Of a DNA stretch of 64,000 nt, positions 52,868 to 63,377 are shown piece after piece. The translations under genes were made by a program, and so were the position numbers. Under the pieces are notes generated by a model. That model had not been told where the DNA came from and made no database searches. It saw only the letters and a program-made list of their open reading frames with translations. The stretch comes from Nocardiopsis sp. ATB16-24 (GTDB lineage: Bacteria; Actinomycetota; Actinomycetes; Streptosporangiales; Streptosporangiaceae): assembly GCF_030271535.1 (NCBI RefSeq), contig NZ_JASCXJ010000014.1:62001-126000 (forward strand). The letters run 5' to 3'. The first letter of the stretch is position 1. Each line of letters opens with the position of its first letter.

Positions 52868-55234
52868 TCACCGCAACGGTAAGACGCAGGACGATCCGGA
52901 GGAGACCAAGGCCCTGTTCTCTTTGACCCGGACTTCGATCGGAGGTCCGTCCGAAGGGGGCACTGTGACCCTTACATTGTCGCGGTGCACGTCTACGCGT
53001 ACTTCCCAATGGTCGTGGTAACGCAGATCGTAGGAAAGGCGGTCCAGCTCTGCGGGTAACAAAGGGCTGAGATGCAGGGCGCCGTCGCGTGTGCTCAAAC
53101 CGGTGTAGCACCGGGTGAGAAGATCGACGGTGCCCGCCATGGCTCCCAGATGGATGCCCTCGGCCGTAGTGCCGTCCTGGGAGTCTTCGATATCTGCGCT
53201 CAGCGCCCTGCAGAAGAAGCTCCAGGAAACCTCCCTGTTGGTCCGAGACAACACCCAGGAGTGCACTACTGAGCTGAGAGTCGAGCCGTGGGAGGTACGT
53301 GCGAGATAGTAGTCGACCGTCCGAGGAATGAGCTCGGGATCGTAGGCGTAGCCGAGACCGCGCAGGATGTCGGCGAACTCCTCGGCGGGGAGGAGGAAGA
53401 ACAGCATGAGTACGTCGGCCTGTTTGGAGGCCCGATACCGGTTGCAGCTGTCGCCCTCGGCCTCCAGGTAACGGTCCAGGCGACGGATGCCGCGGTAGGC
53501 CTCCCAATCCAGTTCCTCCAGTTCCTCGTAGCCGGCGAATTGGCTGATGACGCCTTCGTGGAAGGGGATGTGCATCTTACGGGTGATGGTCTCGAACCGT
53601 TCGATTTCCTCGGCCTTCAGGTCGAGGGATTCCTGTAAGTCCCGCTGAAGCGGTCCCGGCAATTTTCGCAGAATGTCCAAGGCGCGCAGCAGCACCCATA
53701 CTGCCATGACGTTGGTGTAGGCATTGTCGTCCAGACCGGGCTCCTCCCGGTCGGGGTAGCCGTCGTGGTATTCGTCGGGACCCATAACGCCGCGGATCAC
53801 GTAGCGATCCAGCCCCCGGTCGTAGATGGCCATGTCCGCAAAGGCGCGTGCGATCTCCAGCAGAAGTTCCGCGCCGAATTCGGACAGGAAGGCGAGGTCA
53901 TCGGTCGCCTGGTAGTGTTGCCAGACGTTGTAGGCGATCGCGAGGCCGACGTGGCGTTGTAGGTGTGAATTGTCAGGAAGCCATCGTCCAGAGCGGGGGT
54001 TGAGGTGTGTCCGTTGAGTTTCCTCGCGACCATCACTTCCGCTCTGCCAGGGAAATAGAGCGCCCTTCAGACCGACGGCACGCGCGGCCGCGCGTGCCTG
54101 TGGCAATCTTCGCCACCGATAACGTAGTAGAGCGCGCGCGGTCTCGGGGAAGCGGAGGTTGAGGAATGGGAGGACGAACAGTTCATCCCAGAAAACGTGG
54201 CCTCGGTAGGCCTCGCCGTGCAGGCCTCTCGCGGGTACGCCTACATCGAGGTCGCTCGTATGTGGAGAGAGAGTCTGCAGGAGGTGGAAGAGATGGAGGT
54301 TGAGGGCGCGTTGCTCCTTCTCACTGCCGACATTCAACGAACAGGACCGCCACAGATGACGCCAGGCAGTGGTGTGACGGCTCAGCAGCTCGTCGAATCC
54401 CCCCGCTTCCGGCAAGGCGCCGCAGGCCGCATCGAGTACGTTGCCAACGGCGTGGTCGCGCGAAGAGTACAGAGCCACCGTCTTTTCCACTGTGGTCTGT
54501 TCACCGATCCTCAGGTCCAGAGTCAGGTCGGTGGCCACCCAGTCCTCGTGGGAGAGGGTCTCGGAAGACGAGGGCGCAGGTCCTTGGACGATTCGGGTTC
54601 GTGAGGCGAGCACGACCTCGACTCCCGAAGTGAGGGTCCGGCAGCGTAGCCAGGCGCCCCCGGGAGCGTTGGAGCCGGTACCCAGAACGTGTAGATGTCG
54701 TCCGTTCAGGTCACGGTATCGGTCCACACCGGAGTTGGACACCCTTCCGTCCAAGGCCGACCGGATGGCTATGGTCCCACTCCAGTCCTCGGGGACCAAG
54801 GTGGTCTCCAACGCCGCCAAGTGGGGAGTGTCCATGGACACCAAGCGTCGCTGGGTCACCCGGGTGGTCCTGCCGTCGTTCACCACATGGAAGGTCCGCG
54901 TTAGCATCCCACGACGCATGTCCAATTCCATGCGCTGAGGGAACCCCGGATCGGGTTGTTCGAACCAGTCGCCGTCACCGGTGCGGAATGTCAGAGGTAG
55001 CCAATTGGGAACGTTGACCAGGTCCTCGTTCTCCACCAGGCGCCCATCCACCGTGGACATGGCACGGTCGTAACAGCCGGCGACGTAGGTCCCTGGATAG
55101 TGGGTGCCATCGGGGCTGGACTCGGGAGGAGCACCACGTGTGGAAAAATAACCGTTACCCAGGGTGCACAGGGCTTCGCGTACACCTGCCTGGGCGGGGT
55201 CCGCTCCGTCGTAGATCAGAGTCCAGCGGCTCAT
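52868..55234 (-). CDS. Glycoside hydrolase family 65 disaccharide phosphorylase/hydrolase
   Basis: 788 residues, cytosolic. N-terminal beta-sandwich with REALCTLGNGYFSTRGAPPE; (alpha/alpha)6 barrel with HVFWDELFVLPF, GALFPWQSGSDGRE and the catalytic acid Glu488 in MGPDEYHDGY. Phosphate-binding segment TSHGSTLSSVVHSW near 640. Family enzymes phosphorolyse trehalose, maltose or kojibiose to glucose and beta-glucose 1-phosphate. The beta-phosphoglucomutase-like gene at 59986 would use that product, supporting a phosphorylase role. The start is immediately upstream of the CBS/BON gene stop (ATGA-type overlap). Confidence 0.9.
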   Translation of the reverse strand: MSRWTLIYDGADPAQAGVREALCTLGNGYFSTRGAPPESSPDGTHYPGTYVAGCYDRAMSTVDGRLVENEDLVNVPNWLPLTFRTGDGDWFEQPDPGFPQRMELDMRRGMLTRTFHVVNDGRTTRVTQRRLVSMDTPHLAALETTLVPEDWSGTIAIRSALDGRVSNSGVDRYRDLNGRHLHVLGTGSNAPGGAWLRCRTLTSGVEVVLASRTRIVQGPAPSSSETLSHEDWVATDLTLDLRIGEQTTVEKTVALYSSRDHAVGNVLDAACGALPEAGGFDELLSRHTTAWRHLWRSCSLNVGSEKEQRALNLHLFHLLQTLSPHTSDLDVGVPARGLHGEAYRGHVFWDELFVLPFLNLRFPETARALLRYRWRRLPQARAAARAVGLKGALFPWQSGSDGREETQRTHLNPRSGRWLPDNSHLQRHVGLAIAYNVWQHYQATDDLAFLSEFGAELLLEIARAFADMAIYDRGLDRYVIRGVMGPDEYHDGYPDREEPGLDDNAYTNVMAVWVLLRALDILRKLPGPLQRDLQESLDLKAEEIERFETITRKMHIPFHEGVISQFAGYEELEELDWEAYRGIRRLDRYLEAEGDSCNRYRASKQADVLMLFFLLPAEEFADILRGLGYAYDPELIPRTVDYYLARTSHGSTLSSVVHSWVLSRTNREVSWSFFCRALSADIEDSQDGTTAEGIHLGAMAGTVDLLTRCYTGLSTRDGALHLSPLLPAELDRLSYDLRYHDHWEVRVDVHRDNVRVTVPPSDGPPIEVRVKENRALVSSGSSCVLPLR

Positions 55235-55896
55235 GCGGTCGTTCCTGTGAGGGTGAGGTCGTCGAGGGCGTAGGACAAGTGACAGCGGACGTGAACCACG
55301 CCTTCGGCGGTACGGACCATATGTGCCAGGCGGGGGATGTCGGACCGACGCGCGACTTCGCCGTTCAGAGTCACTACTCCATGGTCGACGATGATCTCAA
55401 CGTCGGTCAGTCCGAGCTGTCCATGAACGATGTCCTCCTGTACCGTCCGTCTGAGCTTGTCGTCGCTCACCGCGTATACGTGTAACAGATCTGACCGGCT
55501 GATCAGGCCTACTAGGCGCCCGTCCCGGTCAATGACCGGCAACCGTTTGACTCCGTATCGCCGCATCAGCACGGCTGCCTCGCGGGGCGTGGTGTCGGCC
55601 GTGGCGGTGACTGCCGGAGATGTCATCAGGGCCCCGGCCGTTGTGCCCGTGCTCTTGATTCGGTCGAGCCGTTCACGGAAGGGCTCATTCGCGTAGCCCT
55701 CTTCCGGGTCAGGGTCGGCGAGTTTAAGCAGGAGGTCGGCTGTTGAGACCACACCGAGTACGCGGTACCCGTCGTCCACGATGGGTACCGCGCTGACGTG
55801 GTGGCTGCGCATGAAGCCGGCGAGCTCCTTGTAACCTGCGTCGGCCCGGGCGGCCAGGACGCTCGTGGTCATCAGGTCGGCGACGGTGCTGGCCAT
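55231..55896 (-). CDS. CBS-pair protein with C-terminal BON domain
   Basis: 221 residues. Two CBS motifs (VADLMTTSVLAARADAGYKE at the start, GALMTSPAVTATADTTPREA further on) with VGLISRSDLLHVY closing the pair, then a BON domain (VHGQLGLTDVEIIVDHGVVT with LNGEVARRS). Such proteins sense adenine nucleotides and are common in actinomycete dormancy clusters. First gene of a minus-strand pair with the GH65 enzyme. Confidence 0.88.
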   Translation of the reverse strand: MASTVADLMTTSVLAARADAGYKELAGFMRSHHVSAVPIVDDGYRVLGVVSTADLLLKLADPDPEEGYANEPFRERLDRIKSTGTTAGALMTSPAVTATADTTPREAAVLMRRYGVKRLPVIDRDGRLVGLISRSDLLHVYAVSDDKLRRTVQEDIVHGQLGLTDVEIIVDHGVVTLNGEVARRSDIPRLAHMVRTAEGVVHVRCHLSYALDDLTLTGTTA

Positions 55897-55993
55897 GGGA
55901 ACCTCCGCTCACGGAAGCCAGGAGATCTCTCCTATCTCTGAAAGGTTGCCCGGCCCCGGCGCGTCAGTGGCCGGAGCGAACGGCCTTCGGCAC

Positions 55994-56009
55994 GGGGACG
56001 TTAGCCCTG
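55994..56009. promoter_or_regulatory. DosR-type box in the divergent promoter
   Basis: GGGGACGTTAGCCCTG resembles the dormancy regulator box GGGACTTTNGNCCC. It lies between the CBS/BON gene (minus) and the sensor kinase (plus). Assignment by eye only. Confidence 0.45.
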
Positions 56010-56085
56010 TACTCCTTCCTACCTTCGACTCATGGGACTCGTGAATCTAGGATGAAAAGACAGGGAGACGAGCACTGCAGCGGTC

Positions 56086-57828
56086 GTGGGGGTGGCTGTG
56101 GGAGATAACGTCTGGTCCCCGAACGAGCGGTCACACGAACCGTGCTCTGAGACGAGCCTCGATCAACTTCTCCTGGAACTGCGGTCGCGGATCGACGAGG
56201 CGTTGATGAACCGTGAACGCCTGCGTTCCCTTCTGGACGCCATGGTCAGGGTCGGGGCCGGCCTGGATCTACAGGGCACCCTTCGGCGGATCGTCGAAGC
56301 CGCCATGGCCTTGGTCGAGGCCCGGTACGGGGCCATGGGCGTCGTGGATGACAACGGAAGGTTGGAGCAGTTCATCCCCGTTGGTCTTGACGCTGTGGAA
56401 ATAGCCCGGATCGCGCATTGGCCTGAAGGGCGGGGTGTGCTCGGCCTTTTGATCAAGGCCCCACGGCCCCTGCGCCTGGACGACATCTCCGACCACCCCG
56501 AGTCGAACGGTTTTCCTGAGGGTCACCCGTTCATGCGCAGCTTCCTGGGTGTACCGATCCAGGTGCACGGCGAGGTGTTCGGCAATCTCTACCTCACCGA
56601 GAAGCGTGGTGGTGGTTCCTTCGACGAGGACGACGAGTCCATTGTTGTGGCGCTGGCCGCAGCAGCGGGGGTGGCGATAGAGAAGGCCCTCCTCTATGAA
56701 CGTACGCGCCACCGCGAGATGTGGCTGGACGCTTCCGACGAGGTCACCACCCAATTGCTGGGCGGGACAGACGCTGACGGCGTCCTTCTCATGATCGCCC
56801 AACGAGCCCGTCATATGTCGAAGGCGGACGTGGCGGCCATTATGGGACCTGACCCTTCAGGGCAAAAACTTGTGCTAAGAATCGCGAACGGCGAGGACGC
56901 TGTGCAGATGCGGGGGCGCAGTGTGGCAGTGGATGGATCACTGGTCGGTCGAGTTTATGTCACGGGTGAGCCGATTATCACCGACATCTCCCGTGGCGAT
57001 TCGCGCGGCGCACCGTTTCTGGGTGACATGGGAATTGGACCGATCCTGCTGGTGCCGCTGGGACGGCAGGACGCCGTACGTGGCGTCCTTTGCTTAGGCA
57101 GGGGGGTGGGCGAGGAGCAGTTCCCTCCTTCGACGGTTCAGACGCTGCATGCCTTTGTTGGACATGCCGCGATAGCTCTGGAGCTCGCTGAAGCACGTGC
57201 TGACGCTGAGCGCGTCAGCGTGCTGGAAGACCGGAATCGTATCGCTCGTGACTTGCACGATATCGTTATCCAGCGGTTGTTCGCGATCGCGCTGTCCCTG
57301 ACCGGGGTGGTGAAACGTGTCGACGATCCGGTGGTTTCACGATATGTGCGGCAGGCAGTGGACGATCTCGATGACACCGTTCACAAGATCCGGTCGACGA
57401 TCTTCGCCTTGACTGCGGTGAGCGATGCGCAGAGGCGGTCCTGGTTCCGTGATCGGATCGTAGACGTGGTGAGCGCCGCCACCAGGTCCTTGGGATTCGC
57501 GGTCGGGCTGAGGATGGACGGGCCACTGGACAGCCGAGTACCCGAACGAATCGCGGAGGATGCGGTTGCGGTACTTCAGGAGGCTCTGTCCAACGCTGCC
57601 CGGCATGCCAGGGCTCGACGGGTGGACGCACGGGTGGTCGTGGACACCGATCTGACGGTCGAGGTCGTCGATGACGGCGTGGGACTCCCCGCGAACAGTG
57701 CTGGCAGCGGACTGCACAATCTCGCGGAGCGGGCGGCGCGGCTAGGTGGTGTTTTCAAGGCGGGACCCGCGTCAGGTGGTGGGACGGTCCTGTGCTGGCG
57801 CGTGCCGCTCCCCGACGAGGACGAATGA
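56086..57828 (+). CDS. GAF-domain sensor histidine kinase, DosS/DevS-like
   Basis: 580 residues from GTG 56086; other GTGs nearby could be used. Two GAF domains (about 60-195 and 215-370), then HisKA_3 with phosphoacceptor His391 in ARDLHDIVIQRLFAIALSL, and a C-terminal GHKL ATPase (EALSNAARHARAR, VVDDGVGLP, GSGLHNLAERA). This is the DevS layout; in mycobacterial DosS the first GAF binds heme and senses oxygen, NO or CO. No cognate response regulator gene is in the window. Confidence 0.9.
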   Translation: MGVAVGDNVWSPNERSHEPCSETSLDQLLLELRSRIDEALMNRERLRSLLDAMVRVGAGLDLQGTLRRIVEAAMALVEARYGAMGVVDDNGRLEQFIPVGLDAVEIARIAHWPEGRGVLGLLIKAPRPLRLDDISDHPESNGFPEGHPFMRSFLGVPIQVHGEVFGNLYLTEKRGGGSFDEDDESIVVALAAAAGVAIEKALLYERTRHREMWLDASDEVTTQLLGGTDADGVLLMIAQRARHMSKADVAAIMGPDPSGQKLVLRIANGEDAVQMRGRSVAVDGSLVGRVYVTGEPIITDISRGDSRGAPFLGDMGIGPILLVPLGRQDAVRGVLCLGRGVGEEQFPPSTVQTLHAFVGHAAIALELAEARADAERVSVLEDRNRIARDLHDIVIQRLFAIALSLTGVVKRVDDPVVSRYVRQAVDDLDDTVHKIRSTIFALTAVSDAQRRSWFRDRIVDVVSAATRSLGFAVGLRMDGPLDSRVPERIAEDAVAVLQEALSNAARHARARRVDARVVVDTDLTVEVVDDGVGLPANSAGSGLHNLAERAARLGGVFKAGPASGGGTVLCWRVPLPDEDE

Positions 57829-57832
57829 CATG

Positions 57833-58700
57833 CTATCGGCGGGCCGAGGAAAGATGCTCTAGGGAATCTCGAAGGCTGGTGGAACACCATGACGGGGTGT
57901 TCGGCGTGACGCAGAACCTTGGGGTGACCTCGTCCCGTACCAGGCGGGCGAGACCGTGCTCGCTTGGCGACCGGACCACGATCAGACTCTTGTGGCCGAT
58001 GTCGGAGAGGAGCGTGCCAAAGGGATACTCGCGTATGACCTCACGTACTACTTCGACCTCCGGGTAGCGGGAAAGGGCCGGCCCTAATTTTTCTCCAGCG
58101 CCGAACGTTGTGGTTGACCGGATTCGGTCTCCACTCAGAACGATGTGCGCAGGGTGACCATGGGTGTGGTTCAGGGCCGCGATGGGCCTACGCGTCCGAT
58201 GCCTACTGCGTGCGACCTCTACAACCAAGAATAGGGCGTGTGGGGATTTCGGCGGGGCGTCGATACCGACGATGCCGCACGCATCCGTGCACACCGGTTC
58301 GGTCTGCACGAACACCCCAGAAGGAGTATGCGGCGGCCTGCTGGAGCGATCCCAGAAGGCCTTCGGAGAACGACGTGACTCCGATCATTCCATGACGGTC
58401 ATACTGCTGGGCCCGGCGTACCGCAACAGCCCTTGGGCGGCTGGCATCCCGCTGAGGACCTCTAAGTGGCAGGCGACTCGGGGAGCGTTTTTCCGAGCTG
58501 CTCGACCGCGCTTTGCACGGCCTCCCATACCCTCTGTTCCACCAGGTCCGTCGGGCACACCAGAGCGTTCTGAACCACATCTGTGTCGTGGACGTCAAAA
58601 ACACGGATGTCGATTCTTCGATTTCCGCCTTCTCGGCCGCGATCAACGCACCGGCGGAGCCGTTGACACCGACGAGGATGCTCCCGGCATGACCGCTCCC
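57833..58700 (-). pseudogene. Universal stress protein, degraded
   Basis: Minus-strand pieces: SILVGVNGSAGALIAA with EIRGIDIRVFDVHDTDVV near 58690-58560, then VVGIDAPPKSPHALFLVVEV, SRYPEVEVVREVIREYPFGT and SLIVVRSPSEHGLARLVRDE in 58315-57890. Several frame changes separate them. It lies between the kinase and the alcohol dehydrogenase, so the dormancy block once held a third USP gene. Confidence 0.65.
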
Positions 58701-58838
58701 CCTTCGTCCTCTTCCAGGGTCGTGAAGGCCCATCAGATGCACCATGGGCCAACGGCCGATCACCAAGGGCCTAAAATCCCGTGCTCACCGGACCCTGCGT
58801 CCCTGGTCCGAAACCGGCCGACATGCTGAACTCGGTTC

Positions 58839-59849
58839 ATGGAACCGATGATGGACGCCTGGGCGGTGACCCGTCCTGGGCCGATCACGACCGGGCCCTT
58901 AGAGCGGGTACGCCGGCGCGTTCCTGAACCGAAGGAGCGCGAACTTTTGGTCGAGGTACGCGCCTGCGCCGTGTGCCGGACCGATCTGCACCTGGCAGAG
59001 GGCGATCTGGCACCACACCTGCCGAACGCGGTGCCCGGACACGAGGTGGTCGGCCGAGTGGATGCTCTAGGGTCGCGAGTGAGCCTGTTCGGACGGGGGG
59101 ATCGGATCGGCGTGGCGTGGCTCGCCTCCACGTGCGGATCCTGCGCCTACTGCCTTCGCGGTGACGAAAACCTGTGCCCGAATTCCACTTACACCGGATG
59201 GGATCGTGACGGTGGTTTCGCTCGGTACCTGACAGCCGACGAACGGTTCGTACATCCGATTCCAGAGGCACTGCCCGACACGACGGCGGCACCGCTGTTG
59301 TGCGCAGGAGTTATCGGTTACCGCGCCCTCAAGCGTGCCGAATTACCGAAGAAAGGCGTACTCGGAATATACGGATTCGGAGCCTCGGCTCACCTGACGG
59401 CGCAGGTCGCTCTCGCCCGAGGGGCGAAGGTGCACGTCATGACGCGATCACAGCGGGCTCGCACATTGGCGTTGGAGCTGGGCTGTCATTCGGCGGTCGG
59501 TGCCCACGACCCACCACCTGAGCCGCTCGCCGCGGCGATATTGTTCGCCCCGGCCGGAGAGTTGGTGCCCACCGCGCTCAGGGCCTTGGACCGTGGTGGG
59601 ACGCTCGCGGTGGCAGGCATCCATCTGTCCGACATCCCTTCCTTGGACTACCGGCAGGACCTGTTCCAGGAGCGGACATTGCGCAGCGTGACCGCCAATA
59701 CCCGTTCGGATGCGCGCGAGTTCTTGGACTTCGCGGCCGGACACCAACTGACGGTGACCACGACCTCGTATCCGTTCGAGTATGCCGACAAGGCCTTGGT
59801 CGACCTGGCAGCCGACCGGGTGGACGGAGCGGCGGTATTGCGGGCGTGA
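58839..59849 (+). CDS. Zinc-dependent alcohol dehydrogenase
   Basis: 336 residues from ATG 58839 (ATG 58851 possible). Catalytic zinc site [15 protein letters not shown] and PGHEVVG; structural zinc cysteines in [15 protein letters not shown]; Rossmann fold in [19 protein letters not shown]. The AdhP/Rv1862-type family reduces aldehydes with NADH, useful for redox balance when oxygen is low. Transcribed in the same direction as the kinase and the HAD gene. Confidence 0.9.
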   Translation: MEPMMDAWAVTRPGPITTGPLERVRRRVPEPKERELLVEVRACAVCRTDLHLAEGDLAPHLPNAVPGHEVVGRVDALGSRVSLFGRGDRIGVAWLASTCGSCAYCLRGDENLCPNSTYTGWDRDGGFARYLTADERFVHPIPEALPDTTAAPLLCAGVIGYRALKRAELPKKGVLGIYGFGASAHLTAQVALARGAKVHVMTRSQRARTLALELGCHSAVGAHDPPPEPLAAAILFAPAGELVPTALRALDRGGTLAVAGIHLSDIPSLDYRQDLFQERTLRSVTANTRSDAREFLDFAAGHQLTVTTTSYPFEYADKALVDLAADRVDGAAVLRA

Positions 59850-59985
59850 AACCGGCTCTGGCCCAGGCATCCGTTCACACGGAGCCAACCAACGGCACAG
59901 ACCGCCCTCGTGTCCCGTGGCTGAGATGGGCACGCAGGCGGATCCCATAGACACGGTGGCCGACACGGGAAGGAGCGGGGACCTC

Positions 59986-60762
59986 ATGGACACCGAGGGA
60001 CACACGGGCCTGACGCTCGATCGGGTGCGAGGAGCGGTATTGGACACCGATGGCGTCATCACCGACACTGCGTCTGTGCACGCGGCGGCATGGAAGCGGG
60101 TCTTCGACGCCTTCCTGCTCGAACGTACTCATGCCAAGGCCTCCCGTTTCCGTCCCTTCGATATGCGCGAGGACTATCTGCGCCACGTGGACGGTCGACC
60201 GCGGGCTGACGGTGTGCGGACCTTCCTCGCCTCGCGAGGCGTTCACTTACCAGAAGAAACGGTCCCGAACCACCCCGAAATGATGACGGTGGCAGGGCTG
60301 GCCGACCGTAAGGACCGCTACTTCCTCGAATTCGTGGGCCGCTATGGGGTCAGGGCCTTTCCCGGCACCGTGGCGTTCGTGCGCGCTCTGCGTTCGGCCG
60401 GTGTACCGGTGGCGGCGGTCTCGGCGAGTCGTAACTGCGCCCGGGTACTCCGAGCCGCCGGGGCGGACGGTCTCTTCGATGTCCGTGTGGACAGTGTCGA
60501 TGCGGCACGCCTGGGTCTGCCCGGCAAACCAGATCCGGCCTTGTTCCTGGAGGCGGTTCGGTTGATGGGAACCGAACCACACCTGGCCGCTGTAGCCGAG
60601 GACGCGCTGGTCGGCGTGGAAGCGGGAAGACGTGGGCACTTCGGACTGGTGATCGGGGTCGATCGCACCGGTGTCCGCGAGAAGATGCTGGCGGGGGGAG
60701 CACACGTCGTGGTGGCCGACCTGGCCGAGTTCCTGCCCCTGTCTGGACTGCAGGAGTCCTGA
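59986..60762 (+). CDS. Beta-phosphoglucomutase-like HAD hydrolase
   Basis: 258 residues from ATG 59986 with AGGAGCGGGG before it (an in-frame ATG at 59926 is less well placed). HAD motif I in GAVLDTDGVITDTASVHAAA, where the second Asp of DxD is kept; motif II in VAAVSASRNCARVL; motif III and IV in GLPGKPDPALFLEAV and VAEDALVGVEAGRRG. A large cap domain follows motif I (DYLRHVDGRPRADGV), as in beta-phosphoglucomutase. Likely converts beta-glucose 1-phosphate from the GH65 phosphorylase to glucose 6-phosphate. Confidence 0.88.
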   Translation: MDTEGHTGLTLDRVRGAVLDTDGVITDTASVHAAAWKRVFDAFLLERTHAKASRFRPFDMREDYLRHVDGRPRADGVRTFLASRGVHLPEETVPNHPEMMTVAGLADRKDRYFLEFVGRYGVRAFPGTVAFVRALRSAGVPVAAVSASRNCARVLRAAGADGLFDVRVDSVDAARLGLPGKPDPALFLEAVRLMGTEPHLAAVAEDALVGVEAGRRGHFGLVIGVDRTGVREKMLAGGAHVVVADLAEFLPLSGLQES

Positions 60763-60847
60763 CCGCACCAGGATGTGACCATCGAACCCGCCCGGACATG
60801 GCTTCCTACCCTGTTGCACACCTTCCGGTGTGACACACGGTAAAGGT

Positions 60848-63269
60848 ATGGGCGCTGAGAAACGTGGATCGACCTCCTATATGACAGCTCCGGCCGCTCT
60901 ACTGGCTGTGTGCCTGGCAGGGCTCGTCATGGGTGGAGTGCTGCGCTTGTTGGGCCTCGGTACCGCCTCGGACACATTCTGGCTGATAGCCACCGCCGTC
61001 GCCTCTGTCGCCTCGGCATGGTGGGTGCTGCAGGGGCTGCGAAACGGCGAATGGGGGGTTGACGTGATCGCCCTCCTGGCACTGGTCGGTTCCGCATTGG
61101 TCGGGGAACTGGCGGCAGGGGCGATCATCGCCGTCATGTTCACCGGGGGGGCGGCTGTTAGAGGACCGGGCGGGCCGACACGCCCGCCGAGACCTGAGTG
61201 ACCTGCTCTCCCGTGCTCCTCGTACCGCGCACCTCGTCGACGGCGACCAGGTGACTACTGTCCCTGCCGGACAGGTGCGCCCCGGTGACCTGCTTCTGGT
61301 CCGTTCCGGTGAGACGCTGCCCGTGGACGGCCGAGTCACACGGGAACCGGCTCTGGTGGACGAGTCGGTGGTGACCGGCGAGCCACTTCCCTCGGAGCGT
61401 GTTGCGGACGAGGAAGTGCGTGGTGGGACCGTCAACGCCGGGGGTCCCTTCCACATGCGTGCCACGACCGACGCCGAGCAGAGCGCCTTCGCCGCGATCG
61501 TCCGATTGGCCGGCGAGGCACAGGCCCGCACCGCGCCGTTCGTGCGCATGGCCGACCGCTACGCGGCTGTCTTCCTTCCGGTCACCCTGCTGTTGGCGGG
61601 TGCCGCTTGGTGGTGGTCGGGTGATCCCGTACGCGCTGTGGCGGTCTTGGTCGTGGCCACGCCGTGCCCTCTCATCCTGGCTGCACCCATCGCCTTCACC
61701 TCCGGCATGTCACGCGCCGCACGGCGTGGGGTCATCGTGCGCAATGGTGCTTCCTTGGAGCGGCTGGCCGACGCCCGGGTGCTGCTCTTCGACAAGACCG
61801 GGACTGTGACCGAGGGGCGGCCCCGGCTGGGCCGTACGGCCGTCGCCCCTGAGACGTCCGCGGACGAAGTGCTACGCCTAGCCGCCTCACTCGACCAGGT
61901 TTCCCCGCATGTGTTGGCCACTGCGATCGTACGTGCTGCTCGGGAACGTGGGCTGCGCCTAGAACAACCGGAGGAAGTGACAGAAGAACTGGGACAGGGA
62001 ATCGAAGGCACGGTCGGCGGCCGACCGGTCCGTGTGGGCAAGGCTGCCTGGGCTGGAGAGGGCGCTGTCGAGCCCGACTGGGTCGTCCGGGCCCGGGCCG
62101 AGGGAGCCCGTGATGGGATGGTCACCGTGTTCGTCGGCGTCGGCGGGCACCTGCGTGGGGTTCTGCTGATGAGCGACCGGCTGCGTGCCGACGCACCGCG
62201 CACCTTGAGGTTGTTACGCCTGGCGGGAGTCGGTAGAGCCGTCATGGTCACTGGGGACCGGCGCGACGTCGCCGAGCGGATCGCCGCGCACGTGGGTGCA
62301 GACGCGGTGTACGCCGAACAGTCCCCATCCGACAAGGTGGCGGTGGTGCACGCCGAGAGCGAGCATGCTCCCACAGTGATGGTCGGCGACGGTGTCAACG
62401 ACGCCCCAGCGCTGGCCACCGCGGGAGTGGGCGTGGCCCTGGGCGCCCGAGGTTCGACCGCTTCTTCGGAGGCCGCCGACGTGGTGGTCACCGTGGATCG
62501 GCTCTCCAGGGTCGCCGAGAGTCTGGCCATCGCTCGCCGTACCCGGGTCATCGCCCGGCAAAGCGCTGTTGCGGGCATGTTGTTGTCGGTGGTCGCGATG
62601 GCCGTCGCCGCAGTGGGGCTGTTGCCTCCGACCGCGGGAGCCCTGGCCCAGGAAGCGATCGACGTCGCGGTCGTCCTCAATGCCCTGCGTGTGCTCGGCA
62701 GAGGTCGCCACGAGCTCCTGCCGGCGCTACGCGGTGACGACGCCGATTTGGTACGAGCTTTGGAGGAGGAACACGCCCGACTGTGGCCTCGAATCGAGTG
62801 GCTCGTGTCCGCCGCAGGGACGTTGGCCCGTGGGGGACCGGACACGGCGGCGACGGCCGAGGCGGTACGGGTGTTCCTCGACGCTCTGGCCGTGCACGAG
62901 GAGCGCGACGAGCGCCTGCTTTACCCGCGGGTCGCCGAAGCTCTGGGCGGACCCGATACCACGGCCACGATGAGCCGGGCCCACGAGGAGATCGAAGATC
63001 TGTCCCGGCGCCTGCGTACAGCTTTGATGGAGGCGGAACATAACCCCGACGACAGGCAGGCCCGCTCGTACGCGGCCCGGTTAGCGGTGGAACTCCATGC
63101 GGTCTTGCGTCTGCACTTCACCCAAGAGGAGGAGAATTTCCACGTGCTCGCCGACGCTGACGAGGAAAGCGGAAGGAACGACCAAAGCTCCGGCGAACCG
63201 AACTCCTCGACCTCTGCTGGAAGCACCAGAACCGGGATGTCGAGGAGGACACCGAGGAGACCCTGGTAG
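60848..63269 (+). pseudogene. P1B-type heavy-metal ATPase with C-terminal hemerythrin domain, frameshifted in a G7 tract
   Basis: ATG 60848 opens a membrane region (GLVMGGVLRLLGLG, VDVIALLALVGSALVGELAA). The frame breaks at seven G (61145-61151); with six G it continues TGGRLLEDRAGRHARRDLSD into the long ORF. That contains VTGEPLPS, metal-site motif ATPCPLILAAPIAF (TPCP), DKTGTVTEG, MVGDGVNDAPALA and, after the last helices, a hemerythrin-like bundle (EEEHARLWPRIE, LAVHEERDERLLYP, SRAHEEIEDL, LHFTQEEENF). TPCP plus hemerythrin is the P1B-5 type, known from Nia of Sinorhizobium as a nickel/iron exporter. About 800 residues if intact. Confidence 0.75.
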
Positions 63270-63299
63270 AGAAAGGGCTCTGACCCCTGTCAGAGGAGA

Positions 63300-63331
63300 G
63301 GGCACACTCTCCTGACCCCCACCTGGTTCCC
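63300..63331 (+). terminator. Possible hairpin terminator after the ATPase
   Basis: CACCTGG-TT-CCCAGGTG at about 63319-63337 forms a stable short stem 50 bases after the ATPase stop. No T-run follows. Weakly supported. Confidence 0.35.
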
Positions 63332-63377
63332 AGGTGCCTCTCGTCCACACCGTTTTCGTCAGACTCTGCCCCGCCCG

